64,000 bases of DNA, from NCBI GenBank assembly GCA_000383355.1, contig KB911091.1, positions 111,024 to 175,023 on the forward strand, written 5' to 3'. The stretch is from Flavobacterium sp. SCGC AAA160-P02 (GTDB taxonomy: Bacteria > Bacteroidota > Bacteroidia > Flavobacteriales > Flavobacteriaceae). Every line of letters starts with the position of its first letter. Position 1 is the first letter of the stretch. The notes below the pieces were generated by a model. It searched no databases. It was not told the DNA's origin and saw nothing but the letters and a program-made list of their open reading frames with translations. The position numbers and the translations under genes are program-made. Below are positions 57,100-64,000 of the stretch, one piece after another.

Positions 57100-58161
57100 C
57101 TACATTTGAACATTTTGATCTTCCGGAAATTGACCTGGAATATCGTTCTTATTTTCGTCTAGCATTTCACGTAAATCTATTTCAATACCTCTTGAAATGG
57201 TGGAGATAGGAACATCATTTGGACCACCTTCAAAAGGATTTTCTCCAATTCTTGCCATGCGCTCCATAATATGAAATGCCCAAGAAACACAAGCACAAAA
57301 AGGAACAGACAGCCATATAAAATAACTTCCTACTGCACTATGGTCTATACTGATGTATTTAGCAATGTCTGCAAATTCAGAAACAATACCAAAAGGGAGT
57401 AATACAACAAATAATTTCACAAGATAGTAGGCTAAACTTGCATATTGTCTTGGATAAGGGAAGTTTTTAATTCTTTCAGATTTTCCTTGATGAATAAATA
57501 ATTCTCCTAAAACATTTTCTAATTCTAAAAAAGAAAATTCCCAAATAATTCCTTTCTCTTTTAATTTACCAATGTGCTTTGATTGTAGATATAGAATTGC
57601 GGTTTGCTTGTTGCTTTTACTCAGTACATATTGTTCTTCTTCCGCTGATAAATATAACATTAGATTGTCTTCTAAACTAGATATTTTTTCCGGGATATGT
57701 AATAGGTCTGCCCATTTTCTATTACTTCTAGACAAATGAGAGGTTTCCCAAGATTTACGTTGTCTCATAGCATAACGCAATGCTGTCATCCAGGCAATAT
57801 GTCTATATATTAATACTTTTTTTTCTTCTTTAATATCTTCTAATTCTAGAGGAGAGCTAGCGTATTGATTATTTACCATTTCTTGAACTTTCATTCCCCA
57901 AGTTCTAGACGTATTTACAATACCACCCCATATCTTTCTAGCTTCCCAGATTCTATCATAGGCAGCATTATTTTGAAAACCAACCATAAAAGCTACAGCG
58001 GTACCAATTAAAGCTACCGGTGTCCATGGTACATCTAAAAAAGTAAAGTCAAGAATCTCATATAGATATGTTATAAGACTGGCATAAGTTAAAAAAACAA
58101 GAGTTTCTCCAATAGACCAGAGGAACATGTCTTTTACTGAATATCTTTTTTTGGTAAGCAT
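57100..58161 (-). CDS. bestrophin family ion channel protein
   Basis: Membrane protein of 353 residues of the bestrophin/UPF0187 family (anion or cation channels). Features: YSVKDMFLWSIGETLVFLTYASL at the N terminus, VALIGTAVAFMVGFQNNAAYDRIWEARKIWGGIVN with the conserved RxWEaRk, and RQYASLAYYLVKLFVVLLPFG near the third helix. The C-terminal ENPFEGGPNDVPI motif is conserved. It is the first gene of a pair with the YdiJ-like dehydrogenase. The ion is not readable from sequence. Confidence 0.9.
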   Translation of the reverse strand: MLTKKRYSVKDMFLWSIGETLVFLTYASLITYLYEILDFTFLDVPWTPVALIGTAVAFMVGFQNNAAYDRIWEARKIWGGIVNTSRTWGMKVQEMVNNQYASSPLELEDIKEEKKVLIYRHIAWMTALRYAMRQRKSWETSHLSRSNRKWADLLHIPEKISSLEDNLMLYLSAEEEQYVLSKSNKQTAILYLQSKHIGKLKEKGIIWEFSFLELENVLGELFIHQGKSERIKNFPYPRQYASLAYYLVKLFVVLLPFGIVSEFADIAKYISIDHSAVGSYFIWLSVPFCACVSWAFHIMERMARIGENPFEGGPNDVPISTISRGIEIDLREMLDENKNDIPGQFPEDQNVQM

Positions 58162-58178
58162 GGTAGATTATTAGAAAT

Positions 58179-58186
58179 CAAAAATA
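58179..58186 (-). promoter_or_regulatory. -7 box of the bestrophin-YdiJ operon
   Basis: On the minus strand TATTTTTG matches TAnnTTTG, 17 bases before the bestrophin ATG at 58161. Confidence 0.62.
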
Positions 58187-58224
58187 AGAGTTTTGTACCA
58201 AAGAAATGTAAGATTTGTTTTTAA

Positions 58225-58232
58225 TATCTTTG
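58225..58232 (+). promoter_or_regulatory. -7 box of the second M14 peptidase gene
   Basis: TATCTTTG matches TAnnTTTG, 22 bases before the ATG at 58255. It is divergent from the bestrophin promoter 39 bases away. Confidence 0.62.
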
Positions 58233-58254
58233 TTAAAATCAAATCTAAATACCG

Positions 58255-60762
58255 ATGAAAAAAATAATTCTAAGCTTTTTGTTTTTATCACTTTCTTTTT
58301 CAATCACTGCACAGAAGGTAGACCTAAACTATTATGTTCCATCTGATGAAAAATACGACAGTCAAATTCCAACACCAAAGGAGGTTATAGGTCATGAAGT
58401 AGGAGAGTGGCATGTAACTCATGACAAACTAGTAGAATATATGAAAGCCTTAGCTAAAGCCTCAGATAGAATTACACTAGAAGATAGAGGTAAAACATTT
58501 GAAGGAAGACCTCTTTTGTTATTAACCATTACTTCACCAAATAATCATCTTCGAATAGATGACATTAGAGAACGACATATAGATGGAACTAACAACCCAT
58601 CTCTTGATGTCTCTGAGGATCCTATTATTGTATATCAAGGTTTTTCAATTCATGGAAACGAACCAAGTGGTTCTAATGCTTCTTTAGCTGTTGCCTATTA
58701 TTTAGCTGCTTCAGTTAGTTCTGCTACAGAAAATTTATTAGAAAATACTGTGATTTTATTTGACCCATCTTTTAACCCAGATGGTTTACAACGTTTTGCT
58801 TATTGGGCAAATACTAATAAAAGTAAAAATATTAATCCAGATCCAAATGATCGTGAGTATTTTGAGGTTTGGCCAAGAGGACGAACCAATCATTATTGGT
58901 TTGATATGAATAGAGATTGGTTACCAGTACAATTACCAGAATCTAGAGCAAGAATTGCATCATTTCATAAATGGTTACCGAATGTCTTAACAGATCATCA
59001 TGAAATGGGTTCTAATTCTACTTTCTTTTTTCAACCAGGTATTCCTAGTAGAACTCATCCTTTAACACCGCAACTCAATCAAGATTTAACTAGAGAAATT
59101 GGTGCATATCATGCAAAAGCGATGGATAAAATTGGGTCACAATACTACTCTGAAGAAAGTTATGATGATTTTTATTACGGAAAAGGATCTACATTTCCAG
59201 ATATTAATGGTGGTATTGGAATTTTGTTTGAACAAGGTAGTTCTAGAGGGCACGCACAAGAGACGTCTAACGGTATTTTAACCTTTCCTTTTACTATTAG
59301 AAATCAATACACTGCAGCAATGTCTACTTTAGAAGCTGCAAAAAATATGCGTGTAAAAATCTTAAAATATCAACAAGATTTTTACAAAAAAGCAAGAAAT
59401 GAATCATCTAAAGCCAAGGCGATTGTTTTTGGTGACCATAAAGACGCCGCAAAAAGTTTTCATCTAGCAGAGGTTTTAAAAAGACATCAAGTAGCTATTC
59501 ATGAAGTAAAGTCAGATTTTAGAGCAAATGGAAAACAATTTAAAAAGGGATATAGTTATATAGTTCCTATGAATCAAAAAAATCAACGATTGGTAAAAGC
59601 AATGTTTGATGTTAGAAAAAGCTTTAAAGACAGTTTGTTTTATGATGTATCTGCATGGACCTTTAATCATTCATTTGGTGTAGATTACGCAGAAAATGTT
59701 TCTTTGAGCAACGCTGGGCCTAAAATTGAAACCTTACGTATCCAAGAGGGAAGTGTAAGCAAAAGTAGTACTGTTGGATATTTGATGCCTTGGAATGAAT
59801 ACTATACACCTAAAGCTTTAAATGCAATACTACAAAAAGGCTTGCGTGCAAAAGTATCTATGAAAAACTTTAAAAATGGTGGAGTTTCTTATGATTATGG
59901 AGCCATTCATATTCCTGTTCAAAACCAAAAGTTAAACAGTATAGAATTGTACAACTTTTTAAGCGAAGTAGCTAAAGAGAGTCATTTACAAATACATGGA
60001 GTTACCACTGGTTTAAATGATGGGATAGATTTAGGAAGTAATAATTTTAGAAATGTATCATTACCAAAAGTAGCAATGTTGGTTGGAAATGGAGTAAATA
60101 GTAGTGATTCTGGTGAGATTTGGCATTTATTTGATCAACGTTATGATATGCACGTGACCAAGTTAGATCTGATTTATTTCAATAGAATAGATATAAGTAA
60201 ATACACTGTCTTAATTGCACCTAATAGCAGAGGCCTAGATAAAAAAGCTATTGAAAAGTTACAAAAATGGGTTCGTGATGGTGGAACTTTAATTGGTTAC
60301 AGAAGTGCTGCCAAATGGTTAAGTGATCATAAATTTATAAACATAGAATTTGAAAGTGCTAAGTTAGATACCGTAAAAGAAGTTTCTTTTGAAGCAAAAT
60401 CTTTAAAAAATGGAGCACAAGTTATTGGTGGTGCTATTTTTGAAGCAACGATAGACCGTTCTCACCCTATTAATTTTGGATACAAGAATAATAAAATAGC
60501 TTTATTTAGAAATACAACTCTTTTTATGAAAGCAGATAAGAAAAGCTATAACAATCCAATACAGTATTCGAATAACCCATTGTTAAGTGGTTATATTTCA
60601 AAAGAAAACGCAAAGGTGATTAAAAACACAGTTCCCTTTAAAGTTCAAAGAATGGGACGCGGAAGAGTACTAGTTTTTACAGATAATACGAACTTTAGAG
60701 CTTTTTGGTACGGAACCAATAAGTTGTTGATGAATGCTGTATTTTTTGGAGATAAAATGTAA
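58255..60762 (+). CDS. secreted M14 family zinc carboxypeptidase-like protein
   Basis: Secreted metallopeptidase of 835 residues with a signal peptide (1-20, ending SITAQ). The M14 domain covers about 45-350. Zinc ligands H133 and E136 are in SIHGNEPSG, and the third zinc region is LTDHHEMG. NPDGLQRF and NRDWLP match the other family motifs. A C-terminal domain (about 610-720, VAMLVGNGVNSSDSGEIWH) resembles a GATase-like fold. The architecture is the same as the peptidase at 25930-28410, so they are paralogues. A role in extracellular peptide degradation is inferred from the family. Confidence 0.88.
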   Translation: MKKIILSFLFLSLSFSITAQKVDLNYYVPSDEKYDSQIPTPKEVIGHEVGEWHVTHDKLVEYMKALAKASDRITLEDRGKTFEGRPLLLLTITSPNNHLRIDDIRERHIDGTNNPSLDVSEDPIIVYQGFSIHGNEPSGSNASLAVAYYLAASVSSATENLLENTVILFDPSFNPDGLQRFAYWANTNKSKNINPDPNDREYFEVWPRGRTNHYWFDMNRDWLPVQLPESRARIASFHKWLPNVLTDHHEMGSNSTFFFQPGIPSRTHPLTPQLNQDLTREIGAYHAKAMDKIGSQYYSEESYDDFYYGKGSTFPDINGGIGILFEQGSSRGHAQETSNGILTFPFTIRNQYTAAMSTLEAAKNMRVKILKYQQDFYKKARNESSKAKAIVFGDHKDAAKSFHLAEVLKRHQVAIHEVKSDFRANGKQFKKGYSYIVPMNQKNQRLVKAMFDVRKSFKDSLFYDVSAWTFNHSFGVDYAENVSLSNAGPKIETLRIQEGSVSKSSTVGYLMPWNEYYTPKALNAILQKGLRAKVSMKNFKNGGVSYDYGAIHIPVQNQKLNSIELYNFLSEVAKESHLQIHGVTTGLNDGIDLGSNNFRNVSLPKVAMLVGNGVNSSDSGEIWHLFDQRYDMHVTKLDLIYFNRIDISKYTVLIAPNSRGLDKKAIEKLQKWVRDGGTLIGYRSAAKWLSDHKFINIEFESAKLDTVKEVSFEAKSLKNGAQVIGGAIFEATIDRSHPINFGYKNNKIALFRNTTLFMKADKKSYNNPIQYSNNPLLSGYISKENAKVIKNTVPFKVQRMGRGRVLVFTDNTNFRAFWYGTNKLLMNAVFFGDKM

Positions 60763-60785
60763 TAATTAAAAACAAAAGATATAAA

Positions 60786-60827
60786 AAGTTGTGAGTTTTA
60801 ATTTCTAATTCTCACGACTTTTTTTTC
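60786..60827 (+). terminator. terminator after the second M14 gene
   Basis: AAGTTGTGAG and CTCACGACTT form a 10-bp stem with one wobble pair and a 15-base loop, followed by an extended T run. Confidence 0.8.
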
Positions 60828-60896
60828 TTATTCTAAAATATTGTAACAAAAAGTAAAGATATACGTCATATAAAGGATACTAATTATACTATACTT

Positions 60897-61058
60897 ATGA
60901 GTTTTTTACGTGTTTTATTCGCAATTCTTTTCCCACCTCTGTCAGTCATAGACAAAGGATGTGGTTCATTCTTCATCATTTTTTTGTTAACACTTTGTGG
61001 ATGGATACCAGGAGTTATAGGAGCGTTGGTTATTTTAAATAACCCTAAAAATAAATAA
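60897..61058 (+). CDS. YqaE/Pmp3 family small membrane protein
   Basis: A 53-residue protein with two hydrophobic segments separated by a Gly/Cys turn. It has the family motifs FPPLSV, GCGSFFI and GWIPGVIGAL, and ends in a short Asn/Lys tail (NNPKNK). Pmp3/YqaE proteins sit in the cytoplasmic membrane and are linked to stress and ion balance. It starts at an ATG at 60897 after the M14 terminator and stops 5 bases before the stop of the convergent CsaA-like gene. It is easily missed because of its length. Confidence 0.9.
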   Translation: MSFLRVLFAILFPPLSVIDKGCGSFFIIFLLTLCGWIPGVIGALVILNNPKNK

Positions 61059-61063
61059 GATTT

Positions 61064-61402
61064 TTATCGAATCTGTTCTCCGTTTTTAATTGAATTGGAA
61101 GCTTGTAAAAGAACAACATTACCATGGTTGTTGTATACACCTAAGATTAAACATTCACTCATGAAATTTGCAATCTGCCTAGGTTTAAAATTAACAACAG
61201 CACTTACTTGTTTATGTAATAATTCTTCTTTGGTGTATAGGTCTGTAATTTGTGCACTCGATTTTTTAATGCCAATAGCACCAAAGTCAATAACTAATTG
61301 ATAAGCAGGTTTACGTGCTTTTGGGAACTCATGTACTTCAATAATAGTTCCTATTCTAAGATCAACTTTTAGAAAGTCTTCAAATGATGTTTCTTCTGAC
61401 AC
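61064..61402 (-). CDS. csaA: CsaA-type tRNA-binding domain protein
   Basis: Single EMAP/OB-fold tRNA-binding domain of 112 residues, with FLKVDLRIGTIIEVHEFPKARKPAYQL and VNFKPRQIANFMSECLILGV, as in CsaA, which acts as a tRNA-binding or secretion-related chaperone. The start is GTG at 61402, directly after the stop of the upstream Mpo1-like gene at 61403, so translation is probably coupled. The role in this organism is inferred from the family. Confidence 0.88.
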   Translation of the reverse strand: MSEETSFEDFLKVDLRIGTIIEVHEFPKARKPAYQLVIDFGAIGIKKSSAQITDLYTKEELLHKQVSAVVNFKPRQIANFMSECLILGVYNNHGNVVLLQASNSIKNGEQIR

Positions 61403-61870
61403 TTATTTATTTTTTAAAGAGATTTTTTTTACTACCCAAAGAGGCCCAATTAACAAAAATTGTAAGTCTTTTGCAAACGACGGTTTTTTGCCTTCAATAT
61501 GGTGGCCATAAAATTGCCCAATCCAAGCTACAACAAATATGATTAATGATCCATATAATAAGTTTACAACAGAACCCAACCAAAAGTTTCCAATAATTGC
61601 CAAGCAAATAAAGAACAACATTTGAACAAAATACCAAAAGCCAAGGCGTACATAAAATAATAAAATAAAAATTGAAACAACTGCAGCCCAATTTTCTAAT
61701 AACGGGTTATACAACCCAAAGGTGTTCTCTAGAAATGAAGTTGGAATACTCATTAAAAGACCTATAACGCTAAAAAAAATAGCAGGAACACATAGGTAAT
61801 GAATAAATTGATTTGTTGAATTCTGATGACTTATAGCGTATTCATCAAACCATTGTTGTGCAGTTTTCAT
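61403..61870 (-). CDS. Mpo1-like (DUF962) membrane protein
   Basis: Protein of 155 residues with about four membrane segments. The N-terminal MKTAQQWFDEYAISHQNSTNQFIHYLCVP and FYGHHIEGKKPSF with paired histidines match the DUF962/Mpo1 family. The yeast member Mpo1 is an iron-dependent dioxygenase in fatty acid alpha-oxidation, and the histidines that bind its iron are present here (H15, H24 and the HH near 122). The lipid substrate is unknown. It is followed without a gap by the csaA-like gene. Confidence 0.85.
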   Translation of the reverse strand: MKTAQQWFDEYAISHQNSTNQFIHYLCVPAIFFSVIGLLMSIPTSFLENTFGLYNPLLENWAAVVSIFILLFYVRLGFWYFVQMLFFICLAIIGNFWLGSVVNLLYGSLIIFVVAWIGQFYGHHIEGKKPSFAKDLQFLLIGPLWVVKKISLKNK

Positions 61871-61957
61871 CGTGTAAATTATATGAAATAAATATAGTGA
61901 TTTTTTTTAGCTATTTTCACTTTGCAAAATTTGATCTATCTAGATTCAGTGGAGTAT

Positions 61958-62641
61958 TTATTTTTCAATACCCTTTTTCAGTTTTTTTAAATTTTTCACC
62001 GAATTTCTATTTTCTGGATTAATAGCAATTGATTTCTCATAATACTCAATAGCTTTAAGGGTGTCATTTTCTTTTTTAAAAGCATCACCCATACTATCGT
62101 AAACATTTGACTTTTCTGGATATAAAGCAATATTTATTTTAAAGATTGCTTTAGCTTTCTCAAATTCATTAGCTTTCAGGTATTTATATCCTGTTCTATT
62201 TAAACCCCATTCTTGAATTGTTGGATCTAAAGAATCTTTTTTCTGTAAAGCTTTATATGCATTTAGTGACTTGGTATATTCTTTATTTTTAAAATACTCT
62301 AAGGCTGTTTTTTCTCCTGCTGTTAGTTTTGTGAAATAAAATTTTTCTCCCTCGTGCTCTCTTTTTTCTGCTAGTTCTATGTGTGCTTCTGGAGTTGAAA
62401 TAAAAATTAATTTCTCATTCATTTCTTTTAAATAAAATGAGCTATCATTAGCCTTTACTGGAGTCATGTTTTTATCTCTCCAGTTTATTTTTAAAACATC
62501 TTCAAAAAAGTATACTTCTAGAGTTTCATTAGAATTGAATAGATACCTTCCTTCAACAGTTTTTATAAATTCAGACGTGTTTTTAGAATTACTACATGAT
62601 ATTAAAATACAGATACATATCAGATAAAAAATTGATTTCAT
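61958..62641 (-). CDS. TPR-containing lipoprotein
   Basis: Protein of 227 residues with a lipoprotein signal (lipobox LISC, Cys16). A beta-rich N-terminal part (about 20-100) leads into tetratricopeptide repeats at about 115-220, the clearest being KALQKKDSLDPTIQEWGLNRTGYKYLKANEFEKAKAIF and YDSMGDAFKKENDTLKAIEYYEKSIAINPEN. TPR repeats mediate protein contacts. No enzymatic domain is seen. It is transcribed alone. Confidence 0.8.
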   Translation of the reverse strand: MKSIFYLICICILISCSNSKNTSEFIKTVEGRYLFNSNETLEVYFFEDVLKINWRDKNMTPVKANDSSFYLKEMNEKLIFISTPEAHIELAEKREHEGEKFYFTKLTAGEKTALEYFKNKEYTKSLNAYKALQKKDSLDPTIQEWGLNRTGYKYLKANEFEKAKAIFKINIALYPEKSNVYDSMGDAFKKENDTLKAIEYYEKSIAINPENRNSVKNLKKLKKGIEK

Positions 62642-62842
62642 GTACGCTTTTTTTATGTTTTAAATTAAGTTTTTGTTGTGAGAATTTTTTTTAACTATAA
62701 TAAAAAGATTTTAGTTTTTTTTCCACAAAACTTTATTCAAAACAGATGATATTTTAAAATATATATCAAAACCTATTTTCATAGTGGTCTAAAGTAGTAA
62801 ACATCAGTTAGACTCTGTCTAATTAAGAAATATATCAACTGA

Positions 62843-64000
62843 TTAGTTTAGAATATCTAGTGTCTCTTGAGGTTTTCTTAGATAACTTTTTGATTTTCTT
62901 TTCTCCATACTAGCTAGTTCTTTCTCACTAAATTTTAATTTATCTCCTTGAAATAGAATTCTCCATATTTTTCCTTTTTTAGATTCTGAAATATATAAAG
63001 AACCGTCTGGGCCTTCTGCCAAGCCCATTGGTCTGTATTGAGCATCACTCATTATTTTGACTGTATCTGTACCAGTAAAACCATCTGCAAAAACCTCCCA
63101 TGTATTTAATGGTTTTCCGTTTTTGAAAGGAATAAAAGCTACAATATATCCTGCCTGTGGATAAGGACTTCTATTAGTTGAGCCATGAAATGCAATAAAA
63201 GCACCATCTTTATATCGTTCTGGAAATTGATTTCCTTTATAGAATAATAAATCATTTGGTGCCCAATGAGCAGGTAAGCCCATGATAGGATCTGTATACC
63301 CACTAGCTTCTAATTTTCCATTACCTCCATATTCTGGAGCAAGCATTCTTTTATTTTTAAAATGATCAAAGTAGGTGTAAGGCCAGCCAAAATCATCATC
63401 TTGTTTAATGATCATAAATTCTTCTGCGGGTAAGACAGAATTTTCCCATTTACTGAAATAGTTTGGAGCATGGTTATGAAGATAATCTCTTCCATGATTC
63501 ATTGCATATAAATTATCATCTTTATCATTCCAACTAAGTCCCACAACACTTCTTAAACCAGTAGCAAATAGTTCACCATCTTTTTGTGTTTGGTTCAATT
63601 TATTTTCATCAAACTTCCAAATTCCACCTAAAATAGTTAATTGAGAACACGGGTATTCTCCTCTTACAATTGAGTTTGAGTTATTCGTTTTTGAATTCTG
63701 GTCTTCACAAGCATTTGTTGGCGCACTAAAAGTCACATACATACTTCCTTTTTTATCAAAAGCTAATGATTTTGCATTGTGCCATCTTATTGGGTAGCGA
63801 TCAACAAGAATAACTTCAGGATTACCTTCTGGAATTAATTTATTAGGGCTTAATTTTTGTCTATAAACTACAAGTTCAGAACTAAAATATAAATATCCGT
63901 TATGGATTCTCATTTCAGTAGCAAAACTCCCATCGTTTGGATAGTTTCCAAAACGTTTGAAGACATCAATTTTTCCATCATTATTAGAGTCTCTTAATGC
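62843..64000 (-). CDS. PQQ-dependent sugar dehydrogenase / L-sorbosone dehydrogenase-like protein (partial)
   Basis: The frame continues past 63913 to the right edge, so the 5' end lies outside the window; an ATG at 63913 is an internal Met. The visible part is at least 385 residues of a six-bladed beta-propeller of the glucose/sorbosone dehydrogenase group, with SLAFDKKGSMYVTFSAP, TGLRSVVGLSWN and MGLAEGPDGSLYISE. The segment DSNNDGKIDVF near 63960 is an EF-hand-like calcium-binding motif. The enzyme probably oxidises a sugar in the periplasm, but the substrate and signal peptide cannot be seen. Confidence 0.82.
   Translation of the reverse strand, partial: ALRDSNNDGKIDVFKRFGNYPNDGSFATEMRIHNGYLYFSSELVVYRQKLSPNKLIPEGNPEVILVDRYPIRWHNAKSLAFDKKGSMYVTFSAPTNACEDQNSKTNNSNSIVRGEYPCSQLTILGGIWKFDENKLNQTQKDGELFATGLRSVVGLSWNDKDDNLYAMNHGRDYLHNHAPNYFSKWENSVLPAEEFMIIKQDDDFGWPYTYFDHFKNKRMLAPEYGGNGKLEASGYTDPIMGLPAHWAPNDLLFYKGNQFPERYKDGAFIAFHGSTNRSPYPQAGYIVAFIPFKNGKPLNTWEVFADGFTGTDTVKIMSDAQYRPMGLAEGPDGSLYISESKKGKIWRILFQGDKLKFSEKELASMEKRKSKSYLRKPQETLDILN

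Noticed and set aside
1-64000. CRISPR array, prophage, insertion sequence or restriction system
   Set aside because: No regular spacer-repeat pattern, transposase, phage structural gene or nuclease-methylase pair was seen.

Overview
The window looks like a chromosomal segment of a Flavobacteriaceae bacterium, probably a marine relative of Polaribacter or Tenacibaculum; I cannot fix the genus. The evidence is the AT-rich sequence, the many -7 boxes of the flavobacterial form TAnnTTTG, the near absence of Shine-Dalgarno sequences except before rpsU, and family-typical genes such as DUF3467 after rpoC, a short HPF, BshC and DUF1573. Nearly everything is core genome. I see no prophage, insertion sequence, CRISPR array or defence island.

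Layout. 1-351 holds the 3' end of an upstream gene, duplicated in tandem, then a higher-GC relic and the rpsU promoter. 352-15367 is the translation and transcription block: rpsU, a Xer recombinase, hpf, tRNA-Thr/Tyr/Gly/Thr, tuf, tRNA-Trp, secE, nusG, rplKAJL, rpoB, rpoC and DUF3467. 15368-18120 holds aroC and a TSUP permease on the minus strand, tRNA-Ser, and two further tandem arrays that copy gene 3' ends. 18121-31758 is mixed: an exported methyltransferase with an unknown partner, a lipoprotein amidase, rimO, an exported class V aminotransferase, an M14 peptidase, bshC-rlmF and small membrane proteins. 32036-43000 holds lpdA, argS, a YkgJ-type cluster protein, a fatty acid hydroxylase, a NamZ-type muramidase, a LolC/E-like permease, a CBS-like enzyme, an M19 dipeptidase and lipA. 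42984-47614 holds two opposed ECF sigma operons: one with a glycosyltransferase, an Nramp-like transporter and a Cys-rich membrane protein, the other with a one-TM protein and a Spy/CpxP-like protein. 47648-64000 holds murB, an aminotransferase, DUF1573, valS, an HxlR regulator, bestrophin with a YdiJ-like dehydrogenase, a second M14 peptidase, a YqaE/Pmp3 microprotein (60897-61058), CsaA with an Mpo1-like protein, a TPR lipoprotein and a sorbosone dehydrogenase-like protein that runs off the right edge.

Two signals stand out. First, three unrelated gene 3' ends (an unknown protein, DUF3467 and tRNA-Ser) are each followed by tandem copies of their own tail plus spacer, with periods of 86, 101 and 171 bp. 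In the two arrays that have a third copy it is the most diverged, and several differences in the protein tails are synonymous. Second, rpsU carries a perfect 9-nt Shine-Dalgarno sequence in a genome that otherwise barely uses them, which matches the known bS21/anti-SD autoregulation in Bacteroidota. Start sites of argS, valS, lipA and the YkgJ-like gene were moved downstream of the longest ORF using promoter boxes and family N termini.
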